A stretch of DNA of 64,000 nucleotides. Origin: Platerodrilus igneus (Eukaryota > Arthropoda > Insecta > Coleoptera > Lycidae). The stretch's first letter is position 1. Each line of letters opens with the position of its first letter. The position numbers and the translations under genes are program-made. The stretch lies in assembly GCA_036346225.1 (NCBI GenBank), contig JARFIW010000831.1:992001-1056000 (forward strand), given 5' to 3'. The notes beneath the pieces are model-generated. The model was not told the origin of the DNA. It searched no databases and saw only the letters and a list, made by a program, of their open reading frames with translations. This document shows, piece after piece, positions 23,154 through 34,110 of the stretch.

Positions 23154-23154
23154 G

Positions 23155-23213
<59 letters not shown>
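23154..23213. repeat. (TA)n microsatellite on the 5' side of LTR F
   Basis: About 57 bp of pure TA repeat. Confidence 0.95.
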
Positions 23214-23214
<1 letters not shown>

Positions 23215-24359
23215 CGTATGTCCCATTTCCGACTGCAACATAAGGAATTTGCATGTAAAATTCTTAATTTCTGGTTCTATCTCTATTATGGGATTTAAAA
23301 AAAAACTACTGGTATAATATTCGTCATATTTTTTACAATGAAAACGCCCAATCATTAGCGGCGGATCCGAAAGGGGCGCTGAGGCGATCCGCTTCATGAG
23401 GACAGCATTTGCATGTTTTCAAAAACAAATCATTTAGAATATTTAAAATTTCAATTGTCTAGTCTCTACAAAAAAAAATTATTTCAACGGTTTGGCTAAC
23501 ATAAAACTTGCAGTAATAAATTGAACGCTACTTCTAGGCATTGCGAGAGAATTGGTAGAAGTAGCATTAATGCCATTCATGTTCATAAGTATAATAAAAC
23601 CCATTAATGTTACCATACACCACACTACGATGTTACTAAATGAATTAATCCTATCATCGCTATCTGCTTAGACAATTTTTGAATCCGTCGCTCCATCCAA
23701 TAATGAACAAAAATAAAACGATAAAGAAATGTGCCAAAATACCGAAAAACTACTTAATATTTCAGTAGTTTAATTCGTTGAATGTCTATTAAATTCTAGA
23801 AATCTGTTCTAGAAGTTTTAAACAGAATTTACCCGTGCTATTTATTTATTGTTTGGATATATTTTGGGTAGAAAGAAAACTCACATACAATTCCACTAGA
23901 TTTCTTTTTCTAAACACCAAATAGAGACAGAAACATAAATAATCATTTGGAAAATTACTTGTAAAATTTTAAATTCATGTTTCTATCTCAATTATACATA
24001 GAATTTATTAAAAAAATAATGGTTGAATAATTTTTGATTTTTCCCTACATACAATACACCCATTCGTTAAAATTGCTAAATTTTATTTAAAACTCTTTAA
24101 ACAGCAACTTTAACATATTAGGTAAAGAAACGTTTAGTTAATGGAATGAATCACGGCCGCAGTAGCACAAAATAAAAAATAAACAGTTGTCACTTTAAAT
24201 GAAATTGTTATTGCAAACATTTGAGTTGAGATCCTTATTTCCAAACTCATATCATTTCCTACCTGCGCGTAATAATATGATTATTTATACAACTGAAGAA
24301 AAAAACCCTAGTTATTAAATGGTTTTACATTGGTTATTCCTTAAGATGTATTAGTGACA
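23214..24359. other. AT-rich non-coding stretch
   Basis: No gene is visible. A small GC-rich palindrome (GCGGATC 23361-23367 with GATCCGC 23386-23392) stands out in otherwise AT-rich sequence. Confidence 0.35.
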
Positions 24360-25340
24360 TGTTTGCAGTAAATTTTGCATATAGGCCTGTTCCAAATGCT
24401 TCTACAATTTTTAGATGAATACGTAGTTTCGAAAAAAATGGATGTTTTAATTCGGAACACAGTGCAAAGTCTAAGAGAAGACTCCCAGAAGATATGGAAG
24501 CTGTCTAGCGAGGATTGAAATGCAACCAAAAATATGCTAATAGTCTAGCGAGGTTTGAAATGCAAACAGAAATTAATGTGAGACCAATAGCATCCGAATG
24601 TAGTATCGGTAAATCTCATGTGTACAGAATTTTAAGACGAAACAAATATGCGTTCAAAAGCCAAGGACATTAGGAATTGTTACAAACTGATATCAATTTT
24701 AGGAATACTTTTTGTCAGATTGTTATGGAAGTGTGCAATCGTCAGGAGAACCTTCCATATTTAATTTGTTTTACAGACGAATGCACGTTCTATTTGTTAT
24801 CAGGACGTAACAAGCAAGTGCATCGACACTGGGCGAAAGAAAATCTACATATTGTTGTTCGGTCAAACACCCAATACACCCAAAACTCAACGTTTCCGGG
24901 GTGTATTAAAAGACAAAATTGCGGGACCCGTGTTCATAGACGGTAATTTAAATTCTGAAAAGTATTTAGAATTACTACTAAATGAAATTGCCGAAAAAAT
25001 TACAGATATTGCCAGAGAAGATTATATTTGACATCAGCATGATGGATGTCCTGCGCACTACGCTACCGACGTAAAAAACTTTTTAAATAATACATTTCCT
25101 AATAAATCGATAAGAAGAGGTGGCAAAAATACAATAGCCTTCAACAATCGCCCAATATCAATCCGTGCGATTTTTTCTTTGGTCTCGTATTAAAAATCAG
25201 CTATACACTTTCAAGCAAATCGCATTAATAGAAGAGTTGAAGATAAAAATAATAAACTTTTCAACAACATTCACACGCGCACTCTTGCCAAAGTAAACAG
25301 AAATTTCTATAATAGATTAGGTTTTTGCTTAGCTTGTTGA
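24360..25340 (+). pseudogene. Tc1/mariner-superfamily transposase relic no. 1 (DD41D-like)
   Basis: A helix-turn-helix segment (IASECSIGKSHVYRILRRNKY, about 24575-24650) precedes the catalytic region: FTDECTF with the first Asp (about 24770-24790), then RHWAKENLH. A frameshift follows, then QHDGCPAHYA with the second Asp (about 25035-25065). After another frame change comes SPNINPCDFFF (about 25150-25190), where SPD is mutated to SPN. This matches the ITm family whose members read FTDE.TF...HDGAPAH...SPDL.PLDF. Several stops and frameshifts make it inactive. Terminal inverted repeats were not identified. The enzyme would excise and insert the element at TA dinucleotides. Confidence 0.75.
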
Positions 25341-26229
25341 AATTTATTTGAATATTTAATACAATAGATATTTACTGGTTCCTGTAATAAAAACCGTTTT
25401 ATGTGTATTAATATTCAAAGTTTGTTCTAGACATTTAAAATGCCGTGCTTTCACTTCATAGCTATAGCCATGCTTTTTATTTTATGTAACTATGATTTAA
25501 ACAAGAGATAGACGAAGCTTTCGTTTAGAGGTTGCTTAAAATCAGTATCAGTTGAATTGTATGTTTTCATATAGGTAGGTTAAGTTATAGCTAGATTTTT
25601 TTCAGTAAAATTGAACACTACCTAAGTATACCTATTAGTGCAAATAGTAGTGGTGTTTTGTATTTTAAATTCTATTTTTTAAGTTTTTAAGTTTTAAGCA
25701 TCGATGGGTCGCAAGGTAAGGTGTCAATCAAAATTTTTAAATGAGGACAGTTGTGGTGGAGGATGAAACATGCAACGCAACTGTTGGGTTATACAACGAA
25801 AATTTTCAAAGCTATGTGACCCATAGAATGTAGTACGCATATGATAAGAATTTGAAGTTCCCGTTTTATCATTTGAGCGACTTTTTCTACATTATTAATA
25901 TTTCCACGATATTTCCAAAGAAATGTAATTTTTCAGTTTAAATTAATGCTTTTATTCCATTAATAATTTTTGATGCAAATTAATTAACAGATGCATAAAA
26001 TGTTGCTCAATTTGTCCAAAATAGAGTGCGCTTTTAATAAAGGTTCCGCTCCTTTATACTGGCTAATAGTTTCTATATTGAACGAATGAAAAACCTAAAA
26101 TGTTACTCAATGCCGCTTATATAAAGCGCATTTACAACATCAAACGCTTTTAATAAACATTAGCTTTTTATAATTATTCAGTTAGAGTTGGTATTTATCC
26201 TTTATGAACTAAAATGGCGTCCACTTCAC
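25341..26229. other. AT-rich non-coding stretch
   Basis: No supported gene. A short ATGGGTCGCAAG|GTAAGG (about 25704) has a good donor, but the upstream sequence is pure low-complexity DNA and no exon could be supported. Confidence 0.3.
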
Positions 26230-27205
26230 AGCAATAAACCTTTCGGCAGCAGTGGCTAAGCGCCGCCTCCTTGCTTCTTTATATTTTGCAAATCTGCTCC
26301 AGACTCTGCTAAAAGTGAAGCAGAGCTCCGTCGGAAACGGTGACCAATAAATTGCGCTGTTTCAGGCAATTTTAAAAATTGTGCAATCTTACTTGGAATT
26401 TTACTAAATGATTTTTTCCAACTGGTTGTACAAAACATTTACCCGTCCTATAAGCAAGTTACAATATGCCATCGGTTACATGGTGCGGCTTTAAAGACGT
26501 GTATTTCTTATAAGTATCCGAAATATTCAAATGTTCATCGATTTTTTTATTTGTTATTTCAAAAGCTCTGATGGTATGATTTTTGTGTCTGGAATTGTAA
26601 CAACGATACTATCATCATAGCTTTTAGTCGTATATTAATTAGTAAGTTCTATTCGGCGACATGCTCCGTAGATTATTATAAGAACAACCTTAATTATAAT
26701 CTCATACTCTAGTAAGTATAAATCATCTACTGATTATATATTAGTAGTTCTTAATTTACTTACTTTTAACGTCGGGAATTTATCATCTGATCTGTCTTTT
26801 AAAAATTTCATGCAATCATTATAACTCAATGTTTTTGATTTTTTAAGTTTATAGTTGACAGACTGCTGTCGTAAATATGCTTGAAGTTTATTGAAAATAG
26901 CGATATTAATGTTTTCTTTTACCTTAATAACAGCTTTCAACATTGAATATTCTGCCCATAAGGAAGCAGAGTCGATAGTCTTTCTTGGATGTGTAAAATA
27001 TGTCAATGCAATATTTTTGGTTGTGTTTTTCAACTTGTACGGCTCTTTCTATTTGCAGAATGCGATACAGTGTTTTTGCATCTTAATTTTGATTTATCCG
27101 GCAGCAAATTTTCCCTTGTTTTTACTCTAATTTCTTGCAATTCTGGCGGAGTACATTTAAGGTATTTGTCTGAACCCACTTTGAAACGATATTTAAAACT
27201 GATTT
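26230..27205 (-). pseudogene. Crypton-like tyrosine recombinase, degenerate
   Basis: Read on the minus strand from about 27205: an N-terminal segment with TRENLLPDKSKLR; a SAM-like core-binding domain (26734-27033; ALTYFTHP, LWAEYSMLKAVIK, KLQAYLRQQS); the start of the catalytic domain with ACRRIELTN and VTIPDTK (about 26600-26665); then CFVQPVGKN. The final part is GHRFRRSSASLLAESGADL (26256-26330), containing the conserved H-x-x-R and the 'RRTSATLLA.SGAD' signature of a recombinase family widespread in insects. The GGWKS..Y end that would supply the catalytic Tyr is degraded. Several frameshifts and stops occur. The enzyme family cuts and rejoins DNA through a phosphotyrosine link. A domesticated host relative is possible, but the breaks argue against function. 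Confidence 0.75.
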
Positions 27206-28381
27206 TGTGAAATGTTAAATAACGTGAAAATAATAATCAATTAACTCAATCAGGTGATCAGGTGTATTTAATATTCTTAGCCCCAAAAACTTAAATGATT
27301 ATTTGCTTCACTTGTCAACTTTGAATTTTTGGCAACTCATCATTTGAAATTGCCGCCGGCGACATTCTATTTTAATAGCTCATAATGGCATAAGCGGCTG
27401 TCGAAATAATAATAAATTGCAATGTCAAATGGTAACAAACGTGAACTAGGTAATAAAATTGGTTGAGATTAGATCCACGTTGATTCAGGAAGTAATACTT
27501 TTGAAATACCATGCGACCTTGATAACTTTGCTACTATTTTGTTGCATAGATTTTCTTCGAGTTACCTGCAATCATACTCGACTAAATTGCGATTAATAAT
27601 CGAAGACTAAAGCGCTCGGGCATTAGTCAAATTATTAATGGCAATTTGGTTTTGTCAGATTGACATGCATCGCATTCAAGATAAATTAATTACAATAAAA
27701 TAGTCGACCATTTATCATGGTTTTACGATATTACCTGTGACGATTTCGACTGTCTTTTTTTATCTAAGCAGTGTTAGATGTACCAAACACAAAAACAGAG
27801 GGAGAGGCTAGACAAAAAGTAGTAGTACGAAACAGATGTACTTATGGCACTTGAAGCTCTTCTCTCTTTACCGGACTAACATCGGCGGGCTACGTTGAGT
27901 ACTTTACCGCCCTTGGTACTTTATATACTATAACAAGTTTCTGTTTCTTCTCTCTCATTTTTTGGTACTGGTTTCCAGATGAACGTTTCCGACAGCCTGA
28001 CATTTGTAGAATATTAAAAAATAAAAGTTAAAAGGTTATTGTGATAGATATTAGATATTTAAGATATTATTTTGGAATTTCAGTTATACTTTAAATTTTA
28101 AAAAAGAAATTTTTTATACATAAATACTTAGGTTGGATGGTAAGTAGAATATACGCAATTTTATACATACATTGTAATGATAAGGCTCAATACAATTAAC
28201 TAATATGTGTTTGTTTCTATTTATTATACTATTACACAAAAGTGATCGACTTAGATAATTTTAATTGTTCTACTTAAGCTCACAAATATAACCTTCAAAC
28301 GCACCGCCAAATGAGAAATGCAAGATTCTTCAAAATTTTCTTCATACAGGTGGTTACAATGAGACGGATAGATGTTAAACA
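27206..28381. other. Non-coding stretch between recombinase relic and transposon
   Basis: No gene recognised. A segment at 27780-27970 is less AT-rich but has no coding signature. Confidence 0.35.
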
Positions 28382-29595
28382 TTAATTAGAAATCAGTTTT
28401 GTACAAAATTGAAGATTCCTTTGATGAATCGTGTTATTTGATCCAATACAATTAAGTCTGAAAGATAATTTCCACAAATGTTTGCCACAGCTCCAGCGGC
28501 AAATGTTGATTCGCTTATCGAAATTTTTTATAACATCTCGGCATAATTGCTCCTCAACCTCATTAATGTGCCGTGAAATCTCGTCTTTGAGATGCTGGAT
28601 GGTGGTTGGCTTGATGGCATAGACTTTACTCTTCAGATGGCCACAAAGAAAGAAGTCTAATGGTATCAAATCGCAAGATCTCGGTAGCTGATCGACTTTG
28701 CTGTTTTTGGAGATTATGCGACCGGGAAACTTCTCGTGCAATAGAACCATTGTGGCGTGGACTAACACAGTCCACGCCACAATGGGAATTCAGTCACAGT
28801 AAATGGTGAGCGCTCCCGAGTACTGTTAAACAACTTTGTGTGCAACACGCACGTGGTGCCATCTTGTTGAAACCACATGTCATCGATTTCATAAACATTC
28901 AATATTGGTCACACAAAGTTGTTTAACATTACTTGGGAGCGCTCGCCATTTACTGTGACTGAATTCCCAAAACGGTCCAATGATTCCTCTAGCAGATAAA
29001 GCACACCACACAGTGACTTTTTGTGGATGCATCGGTGTTTTGACAATTGCCCTTGGATTTTCTTCAGCCCAAATTCTGCGATTCTGCTTGTTGACGAAGG
29101 CATTGAGATGTAAATAGACTTCGTCGCTGAAGATTCTGGTGGAAAATCCGTTATTCACTTGTATTTGTTCGTGTATCCAATCGGCAAATGCACGGTGCTT
29201 GTGATGGTCTGTAGTTTTCAGTTCGTGTGTTAATTGAATTTTGTACGCGTGCAGCGACAGACCTTTCGTCAATATCCGTTGCAAAGTAACCGTGGACAAG
29301 TGCAATTTTTGTGTTCGATGTCGAATAGAGGTGTTTGGGCTCTCGGCCACATTCTCCCTTACGACAGCAATATTTTCGGCAAAACGTCCTTCACCGAGCA
29401 CGTACTGGTTTCTTAACATCCGCCACAGACCCAGTTTGTAGGAATTTCTTCACAATTTTGCCAATAGTACGTTCGGTTGGTCGATCATGGGGGCCAAAAG
29501 AATTATGAAGAGCGCGAATTGTACTTTTGTTTGAATAAATTTTTGTATTAGACTTCAATAACTTTAACGCGTTCTTCAACGCTCAACTTTTCCAT
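28382..29595 (-). pseudogene. Tc1/mariner-superfamily transposase relic no. 2 with internal fold-back
   Basis: The start codon is at 29593-29595 (MEKLSVEERVKVIEV), followed by a frameshift. The HTH region (SFGPHDRPTERTIGKIVKKF) is at 29391-29579 and a second HTH region (LSTVTLQRIL) at about 29270-29310. The catalytic core has FSDEVYLHL (about 29120-29150) with the first Asp, then RRIWAEENPRA. The second Asp lies in FQQDGTTC (about 28855-28890). After a 60-bp inverted duplication the frame resumes with PRSCDLIPLDFFLCGHLKSK (about 28635-28695), holding the third Asp. The C-terminal region runs to the stop at 28382. Length and motif order match a complete ~350-residue transposase. The inverted duplication separates the second and third catalytic residues, so it is inactive. 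Confidence 0.8.
28747..28969. repeat. Compound fold-back: 17-bp perfect hairpin plus 60-bp inverted duplication
   Basis: A perfect 17-bp inverted repeat (28747-28763 with 28769-28785, 5-nt loop) abuts a 60-bp inverted pair (28783-28842 with 28910-28969, three mismatches, 67-nt spacer). Both lie inside the transposase relic. The right 60-bp arm is in coding orientation and the left one is the inverted copy. Confidence 0.9.
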
Positions 29596-30033
29596 GATTC
29601 GATTTGTAAACGACTGAAGATTTTAATATACAAAACTACCCACAAAAACATTTGACATTAAGGCTCCATTCACATTTTACATATGTCCAAACTACTGTAA
29701 AACCTCTAATAAGTAATAAGTAAATCAATCTTTTGGCGAAAAGCAGCAAATTTTCACTGAACTGTTATTTATTTATACAATAACAGTACGTTACAGATTT
29801 ATAAAAATCCAATTAGCACTAAATGCATAATAAGGCAAAGATTGGAATTACGAATAGCTATTCAGTGATCTTTTTAGACTAGATAGTGTAATGTGAAAAA
29901 TATCTATGTGCTTAAATGTTGGTTAGCTAACTTCATAAGGCGATTTATAATTGCCTGCTGGCCATAGTTGGTCTTATGAAAATTTACTAAAAATAAGTTA
30001 TCGCTGCGGGTTACATGAGGATTTACACGAAAA

Positions 30034-30780
30034 TTAAATCTTGTTAGCAAATTTAACAAATTTTGACTGCACTCTTTCAATACGATGTATGTGACAAAAA
30101 TAAGAACGAGCCCAAATCACCGAATTATATTCAAGCAAACTACTTACCAAACTAGAGCATAATGACTTTAGAGCTTTAGTGTCATCGGTGGCTTTACAAT
30201 TTTTTTTAATCAAACTTAAACCTTTGAATGCTTTAGAGACTGTCACATTGATATGGTTCACAAAGGGTAATTGAGCATCACACGTGATGCTTAGATCACT
30301 GATATACGAAACTTATTTGATAAATTGTCTATTAATACTATAGTTGTAATTTAAAGGATTTTTATACCTGTAAAAACGCATTATTTTACTCTGACATGTT
30401 TAACTTTAAACAATTTTTATCACAAAAAAATACAAAGTTCTCTAAATCCTAAAATACATTGTTATGCAATCTAATTTCGAACGCACAATTCTAAAAAATT
30501 TTAAGTTATCGGCGTAGAGTAACACTTGAGAAGTTATGAACACTTGCGCAACATCATTGATGAAGAGTAGGAAGAAAATAGGGTCCAAGTGTGAACCTTG
30601 CGGAACTCCTGAGCTTACTATTGTCTATCTAGGTGAAACGTTTCCAATCTTTACACACTGACTTCTGTCTTGCATATAGGATTGGATTCACAATAAATAA
30701 TTACCATGTGTACATAGCATTTCTAATTTTAGCATTAGCAACTGGTGACTGATACTGTCAAATGCTTTGCACATATCGAT
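30034..30780 (-). pseudogene. LINE reverse transcriptase, catalytic and thumb region
   Basis: KCFDSISHQLL opens the piece near 30775. SSGVPQGSHLDPIFF (about 30565-30625) and LLYADNLKFF (about 30500-30530) are the RT motifs B and C. The second catalytic Asp of YADD is replaced by Asn. QSKIMRFYRYKNP (about 30350-30400) and ISDLSITCDAQLPF follow, then the thumb-like segment LVSSLLEYNSVIWA in the 75-residue frame 30034-30261. The order matches CR1/Jockey RTs. This enzyme would copy LINE RNA at the nicked target. Confidence 0.75.
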
Positions 30781-30784
30781 ATAT

Positions 30785-31864
30785 AATATCACCACTCCAC
30801 TACAGTTGTCTGTGTTTTCGTTATTCATTCTTCGTAAATTTGCAAACGGCTACTCAATTCTACAAAATCCCCTTGCACGTAAATACAACCGTCTGTCAAA
30901 ACCCAGAAATCGTCAACATAACACTTCATTACTGCGAAAAACTATCTAACCAAAACCAACCGTTCAAATATCCTTTGAAATTTTCCCTTTCTGTCACGTT
31001 CACACAAATACAATCACGCCTATTGTGTGCGCGTTCATCCAATTATCTTCCTTGCACTCTTACAATAACATCTCTCAGCTTTGTCTATATTTCTTACCTA
31101 AAATGTCGACGTTATTTCTGCCTTTCTGATATCTCTTTCTGTCCTGTATTTTCTGTCTTGCTTGCAGCCCCTTTATTACAATATTGTTCACGGTTATTTT
31201 TCCCTTCTTTTAGATGTGCTTTGAGAAATCAATACCGTCCACAAACATGTCGCATCTTCGTTCCTCTTATAGCCCTTTAAAGTATACTTGTCTGTCACGC
31301 GCTTGAAAATGTTTGTCACCTGATATCTTTCATCTGCCTCTGTTACGTATTAAACATTGTCTGTCTCTTGATTGTATCGATCTGTTTTGCACTAGTAGAC
31401 CGTTGTTGTTAGCCTTGGATTTTTCCGTTAACACAAACTATCTCGAATTATTCTCAACGTAAACTGTCTTTTACAAGAATTTTGTTATTTAACCCAATCG
31501 TCTGTTCTATGAAATTCTCCACGATTTTAACGTGTTTTGCAATACTAAAGCTTGTAGCGTTCTTCGATAGCTTTTAACTTATGCTATATTTAATAAATGT
31601 ATCTTGCGTAAATTATTGATCCTTATACTGAAAACTTTAATCCTATTAATCTTTGTATACGATTTTCGATCTTGTCATCGATTTTAATTGTTGTCCTTGT
31701 ATTATATTAACGTATACAAATTAAACCTACATTATAATATGTCATTTTATTAATCTAATTTTATTGAAGCGTTTTAAATAAATTATTGATTTCTATGTAC
31801 AGGGTACCTACAAATAAACAACTGCTTGGCCTATTTATTTCTATCTAAGCCTACCCAATCACAG

Positions 31865-31910
<46 letters not shown>
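30785..31910 (-). mobile_element. TA-flanked insertion in the LINE, possibly a diverged LTR relative
   Basis: It splits the LINE RT between ...LQIDVIY and YIDMCKAFD. The right side is a 45-bp TA tract (31866-31910) and the left side a short ATATA. In minus orientation it starts ACTGTGATTGGGTAGGC, loosely like the family start (TGTGGAATTATAGGTTA), and contains TAGGTAAGAAA (about 31090), like the conserved donor. No clear family-like 3' end was found. The long open frame at 30762-31280 on the plus strand shows no known domain and is taken as chance. Confidence 0.35.
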
Positions 31911-31912
<2 letters not shown>

Positions 31913-31914
31913 CA

Positions 31915-32240
31915 TCGATCTGAAGTCCCAATTTTAAAAAATAGGTGTGTTAAAAAGTCATGAAAATTACAGTAGACCGGCCCTTGAAAAATCCATGTTG
32001 CTGAACTGCTATAATTTGTTTAAAATTTCTAAAAAGTTGATCCGTAATTATGGATTCCATATGTTTGGGAAGAATGGACAGCAGTGATATGCCTCTATAA
32101 TTAACAACATCCAACATATTGCTAGATTTGAAAACGCTGAAATAGTATACTAATAGGTTTCACCAATGATGAAATACAGTTTTTAAAATTAAAGGAGGCA
32201 TACCATCAGGACCACATTTTGAGAAATTGTAGTTTATTCA
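31915..32240 (-). pseudogene. LINE reverse transcriptase, N-terminal (fingers) region
   Basis: The minus-strand translation gives KCGPDGMPPLILK near 32210, NMLDVVNYRGISLLSIL (about 32065-32115), ESIITDQLF and QQHGFFKGRSTV (about 31965-32000). These are RT motifs 1, 2 and the QHGF.kgRST block of CR1/Jockey LINEs. It joins, across the insertion 30785-31910, with the catalytic part at 30780. Confidence 0.75.
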
Positions 32241-32316
32241 ATTATTTTTTAAAATAAATATAGACTATTATATATTTGTCAAAAGCCCAAAAAATGCTTA
32301 ATTTAATTAGTTAAAA

Positions 32317-32663
32317 ATACATAGGATGTCCTATATAAAAAAACATATGTTTGCTTCATAATTAAAAGATGGATGGCGCAGGAAAGAAACAAACTACGCC
32401 ACTGGATTCTACAGCAAAAGTTCTATAAGAATACCTTATCACCTCTGTAATAAATTAAAAAACAATCGAGATACGGGGAATGTCCCAAAAGTAAAAATTT
32501 TGAAATTTACTCTGTATCTCAAAAACAAAGAGGGCTATGAAAATTTTGTTGACGGCATGTTTAGTTTCACAAAAAAGAATAGTGTCGCGAAAACCGCAAT
32601 CCTTTATCTTTAAACATAAGCGAGATACCTTGTAAAGGTGTCCAAAAATGGACACCCTGTACA
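32317..32663. mobile_element. MITE-like insertion with ACACCCTGTA end
   Basis: A ~345-bp non-coding segment splits the LINE. Its right end GGACACCCTGTACA and left end TACATAGGATGTCC are imperfect inverted repeats (10 of 14). Such TACAGGGTGT-type ends are widespread in insect mariner-related elements, including the downstream end of the transposon at 42480-44025. Confidence 0.45.
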
Positions 32664-33590
32664 ATTAGTGAGTCATCACTAAAAAGCAAGTCCAGGAGTT
32701 TATTCTGAATGTTGGTCATATAGTTCCGTTGGTGAAATTCTAGGTGGAACATGTTATCAGTAAAAGGCTCTTCCTTTGGAGTTAAGTTACCTTACATGTA
32801 ATTTTCCAATGCTCCACCCGAAGGGTACGACATTGGCCAGGAAGCGAGTTTTTTTTACTTGGAAAATTTGAAATTTTGCCAAACCCTTGCTGTTCCAAGC
32901 AAGGTAGGGATCTTTAACGTGCGTGACAACACTCACACACCGGACATCCATTTTACCTCTCATCCGAAAGAGGGTGTATTTTTGTGAAAAATGCTCGCCT
33001 AACATTTTTCAAGCGGACCGTGTCGGGATTCAAACCCGGGACTTTGGGCGTAGTAGTCACACACATACCACTACGCCACGGAGCCGCCTGGAGTTAAGTT
33101 ACCGCGTGAAATCATGAAATCTTTCTTCTAATGCCAAGTAATTCCTGGTAGGTTAAAATCACCAGCAATAATCCATTTGGCATGCGGATAATTTCACGGT
33201 GATATTCTACAGTACTTCTAAAATCTTTATACACCAGTATACCTACGTTGGGTGGAATAAAACTCCGCAGTTAATTAAGACCTCTCTGTTCAAAGTCAAC
33301 TTAACCCATTGTCTTCGAATTGTAAACTGTTACTTCCAGAGAGTAGTGTAATTCCAGTGGAACAGTGTGTGGCAATTAGTACTCTACCACCACGCTTACA
33401 AGCGATGTGGTCATACTTTCTATCATAACGGTAGACACAATAATTATTGTTTATTAGTTCATTGCTACCAGGTTTCACATGAAACCAGTATTTTAAAATT
33501 ACAATTCAACGTAGATCTATACACTTCAACAGTTTCAGTTTACGAACATTCTGGTATTATGGCGATAGAGTTTGTCTCAAAAGTTGACTA
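32664..33590 (-). pseudogene. LINE apurinic/apyrimidinic endonuclease domain
   Basis: On the minus strand, an N-terminal YQNVRKLK segment (about 33540) is followed by a 60-residue frame (33296-33478) with ELINNNYCVYRYDRK and KRGGRVLIAT, hallmarks of LINE endonucleases. Then come IAGDFNLPGITW-like codons (about 33135-33180; DFNLPG visible). After the SINE insertion the domain continues with NKLLDLLFSDD (about 32680-32720). The domain nicks target DNA for priming. Stops and the SINE disrupt it. Confidence 0.7.
32777..33103 (-). mobile_element. tRNA-derived SINE copy 1 with 15-bp target duplication
   Basis: A target duplication TGGAGTTAAGTTACC flanks it exactly (32777-32791 and 33089-33103); the SINE body is 32792-33088 (297 bp). 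On the minus strand it starts GGCGGCTCCGTGGCGTAGTGG (A box) and has the B box GGTTTGAATCC (33026-33036), one change from the consensus GGTTCGAATCC. The body includes CCCTACCTTGCTTGG. The 3' end is a hairpin-forming segment (CCAATG...CATTGG) just before the tail. It would be transcribed by RNA polymerase III and mobilised by a LINE. Confidence 0.9.
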
Positions 33591-33616
33591 TTGTTGTTAG
33601 TGCTAGGAATGTTATC

Positions 33617-34110
33617 TTAACCCAGTTGCCAGTGCTGATCATATTTACAGTGCGACAAAGTTATTTGTATAGTGCTCTGAGGTACTTGAAAATTTTGGTT
33701 TTGTCTGATTTTTCCATTTTCCAAAAATTTTCCGACAGCTACACTACTTGGCCAAATGGTAGAATCCATTAAAATCGACATATACTCTGAATTAATACAA
33801 ACTTTGAAGGAGCTATAGATATCGGGGAATTTAGAATTCAATTTCTCAAGTTTAATATTTGGTGGCAAATCAATTTTTAAATGAATATGAAGCTTATTTG
33901 TATTGTAGTCTATGATCTTTTGTTCATTTACAGAAGGATTAACTCGAGTCAGATGTAGTTTAGAGGTTCTTAATCTACGAGAAACAGCTGTAAAATTTTA
34001 TTAGAATGATTTGATGCTTGTTGTTCACCATCAGTTATCTTAGAAATATCACAAAAGGAGACAGCTGGCGGCAGTTTTGTCGATAAAATGGGCGGCTAAA
34101 CTTACACACA
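33617..34110 (-). pseudogene. LINE ORF1 C-terminal part
   Basis: The minus-strand frame 33617-33868 contains SSFKVCINSEY and STIWPSSVAVGKF, matching the conserved 'ySSFKi.v....l...iWP..v.vr.F' region of insect LINE ORF1/Gag-like proteins. Upstream it continues with RLRTSKLHLTRVNPSVNE up to about 34110. ORF1 proteins bind element RNA. The N-terminus is not recognisable and stops are present. Confidence 0.55.

Larger units (their letters stand above)
29760..34110 (-). mobile_element. CR1/Jockey-like LINE, nearly full length, with three nested insertions
   Basis: On the minus strand the order is ORF1 C-terminus (34110-33617), apurinic endonuclease (about 33590-32680), reverse transcriptase (32240-31915 and 30780-30340) and C-terminal region (30261-29950). 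The element is interrupted by a SINE (32792-33088), a MITE (about 32317-32663) and a TA-flanked element (about 30785-31910). Removing these leaves one collinear element. The 3' end is near 29760 by loss of coding homology; a tail repeat is not clear. The element is dead: stops occur in all domains and the catalytic box reads YADN instead of YADD. Confidence 0.75.

Noticed and set aside
30762..31280. 172-codon plus-strand open frame
   Set aside because: No domain, a composition of T-rich low-complexity codons, and it lies in a TA-flanked insertion that splits the LINE; chance frame.
33026..33085. Standalone tRNA gene
   Set aside because: A and B boxes exist but no cloverleaf can be closed, and the 15-bp target duplication shows a SINE.
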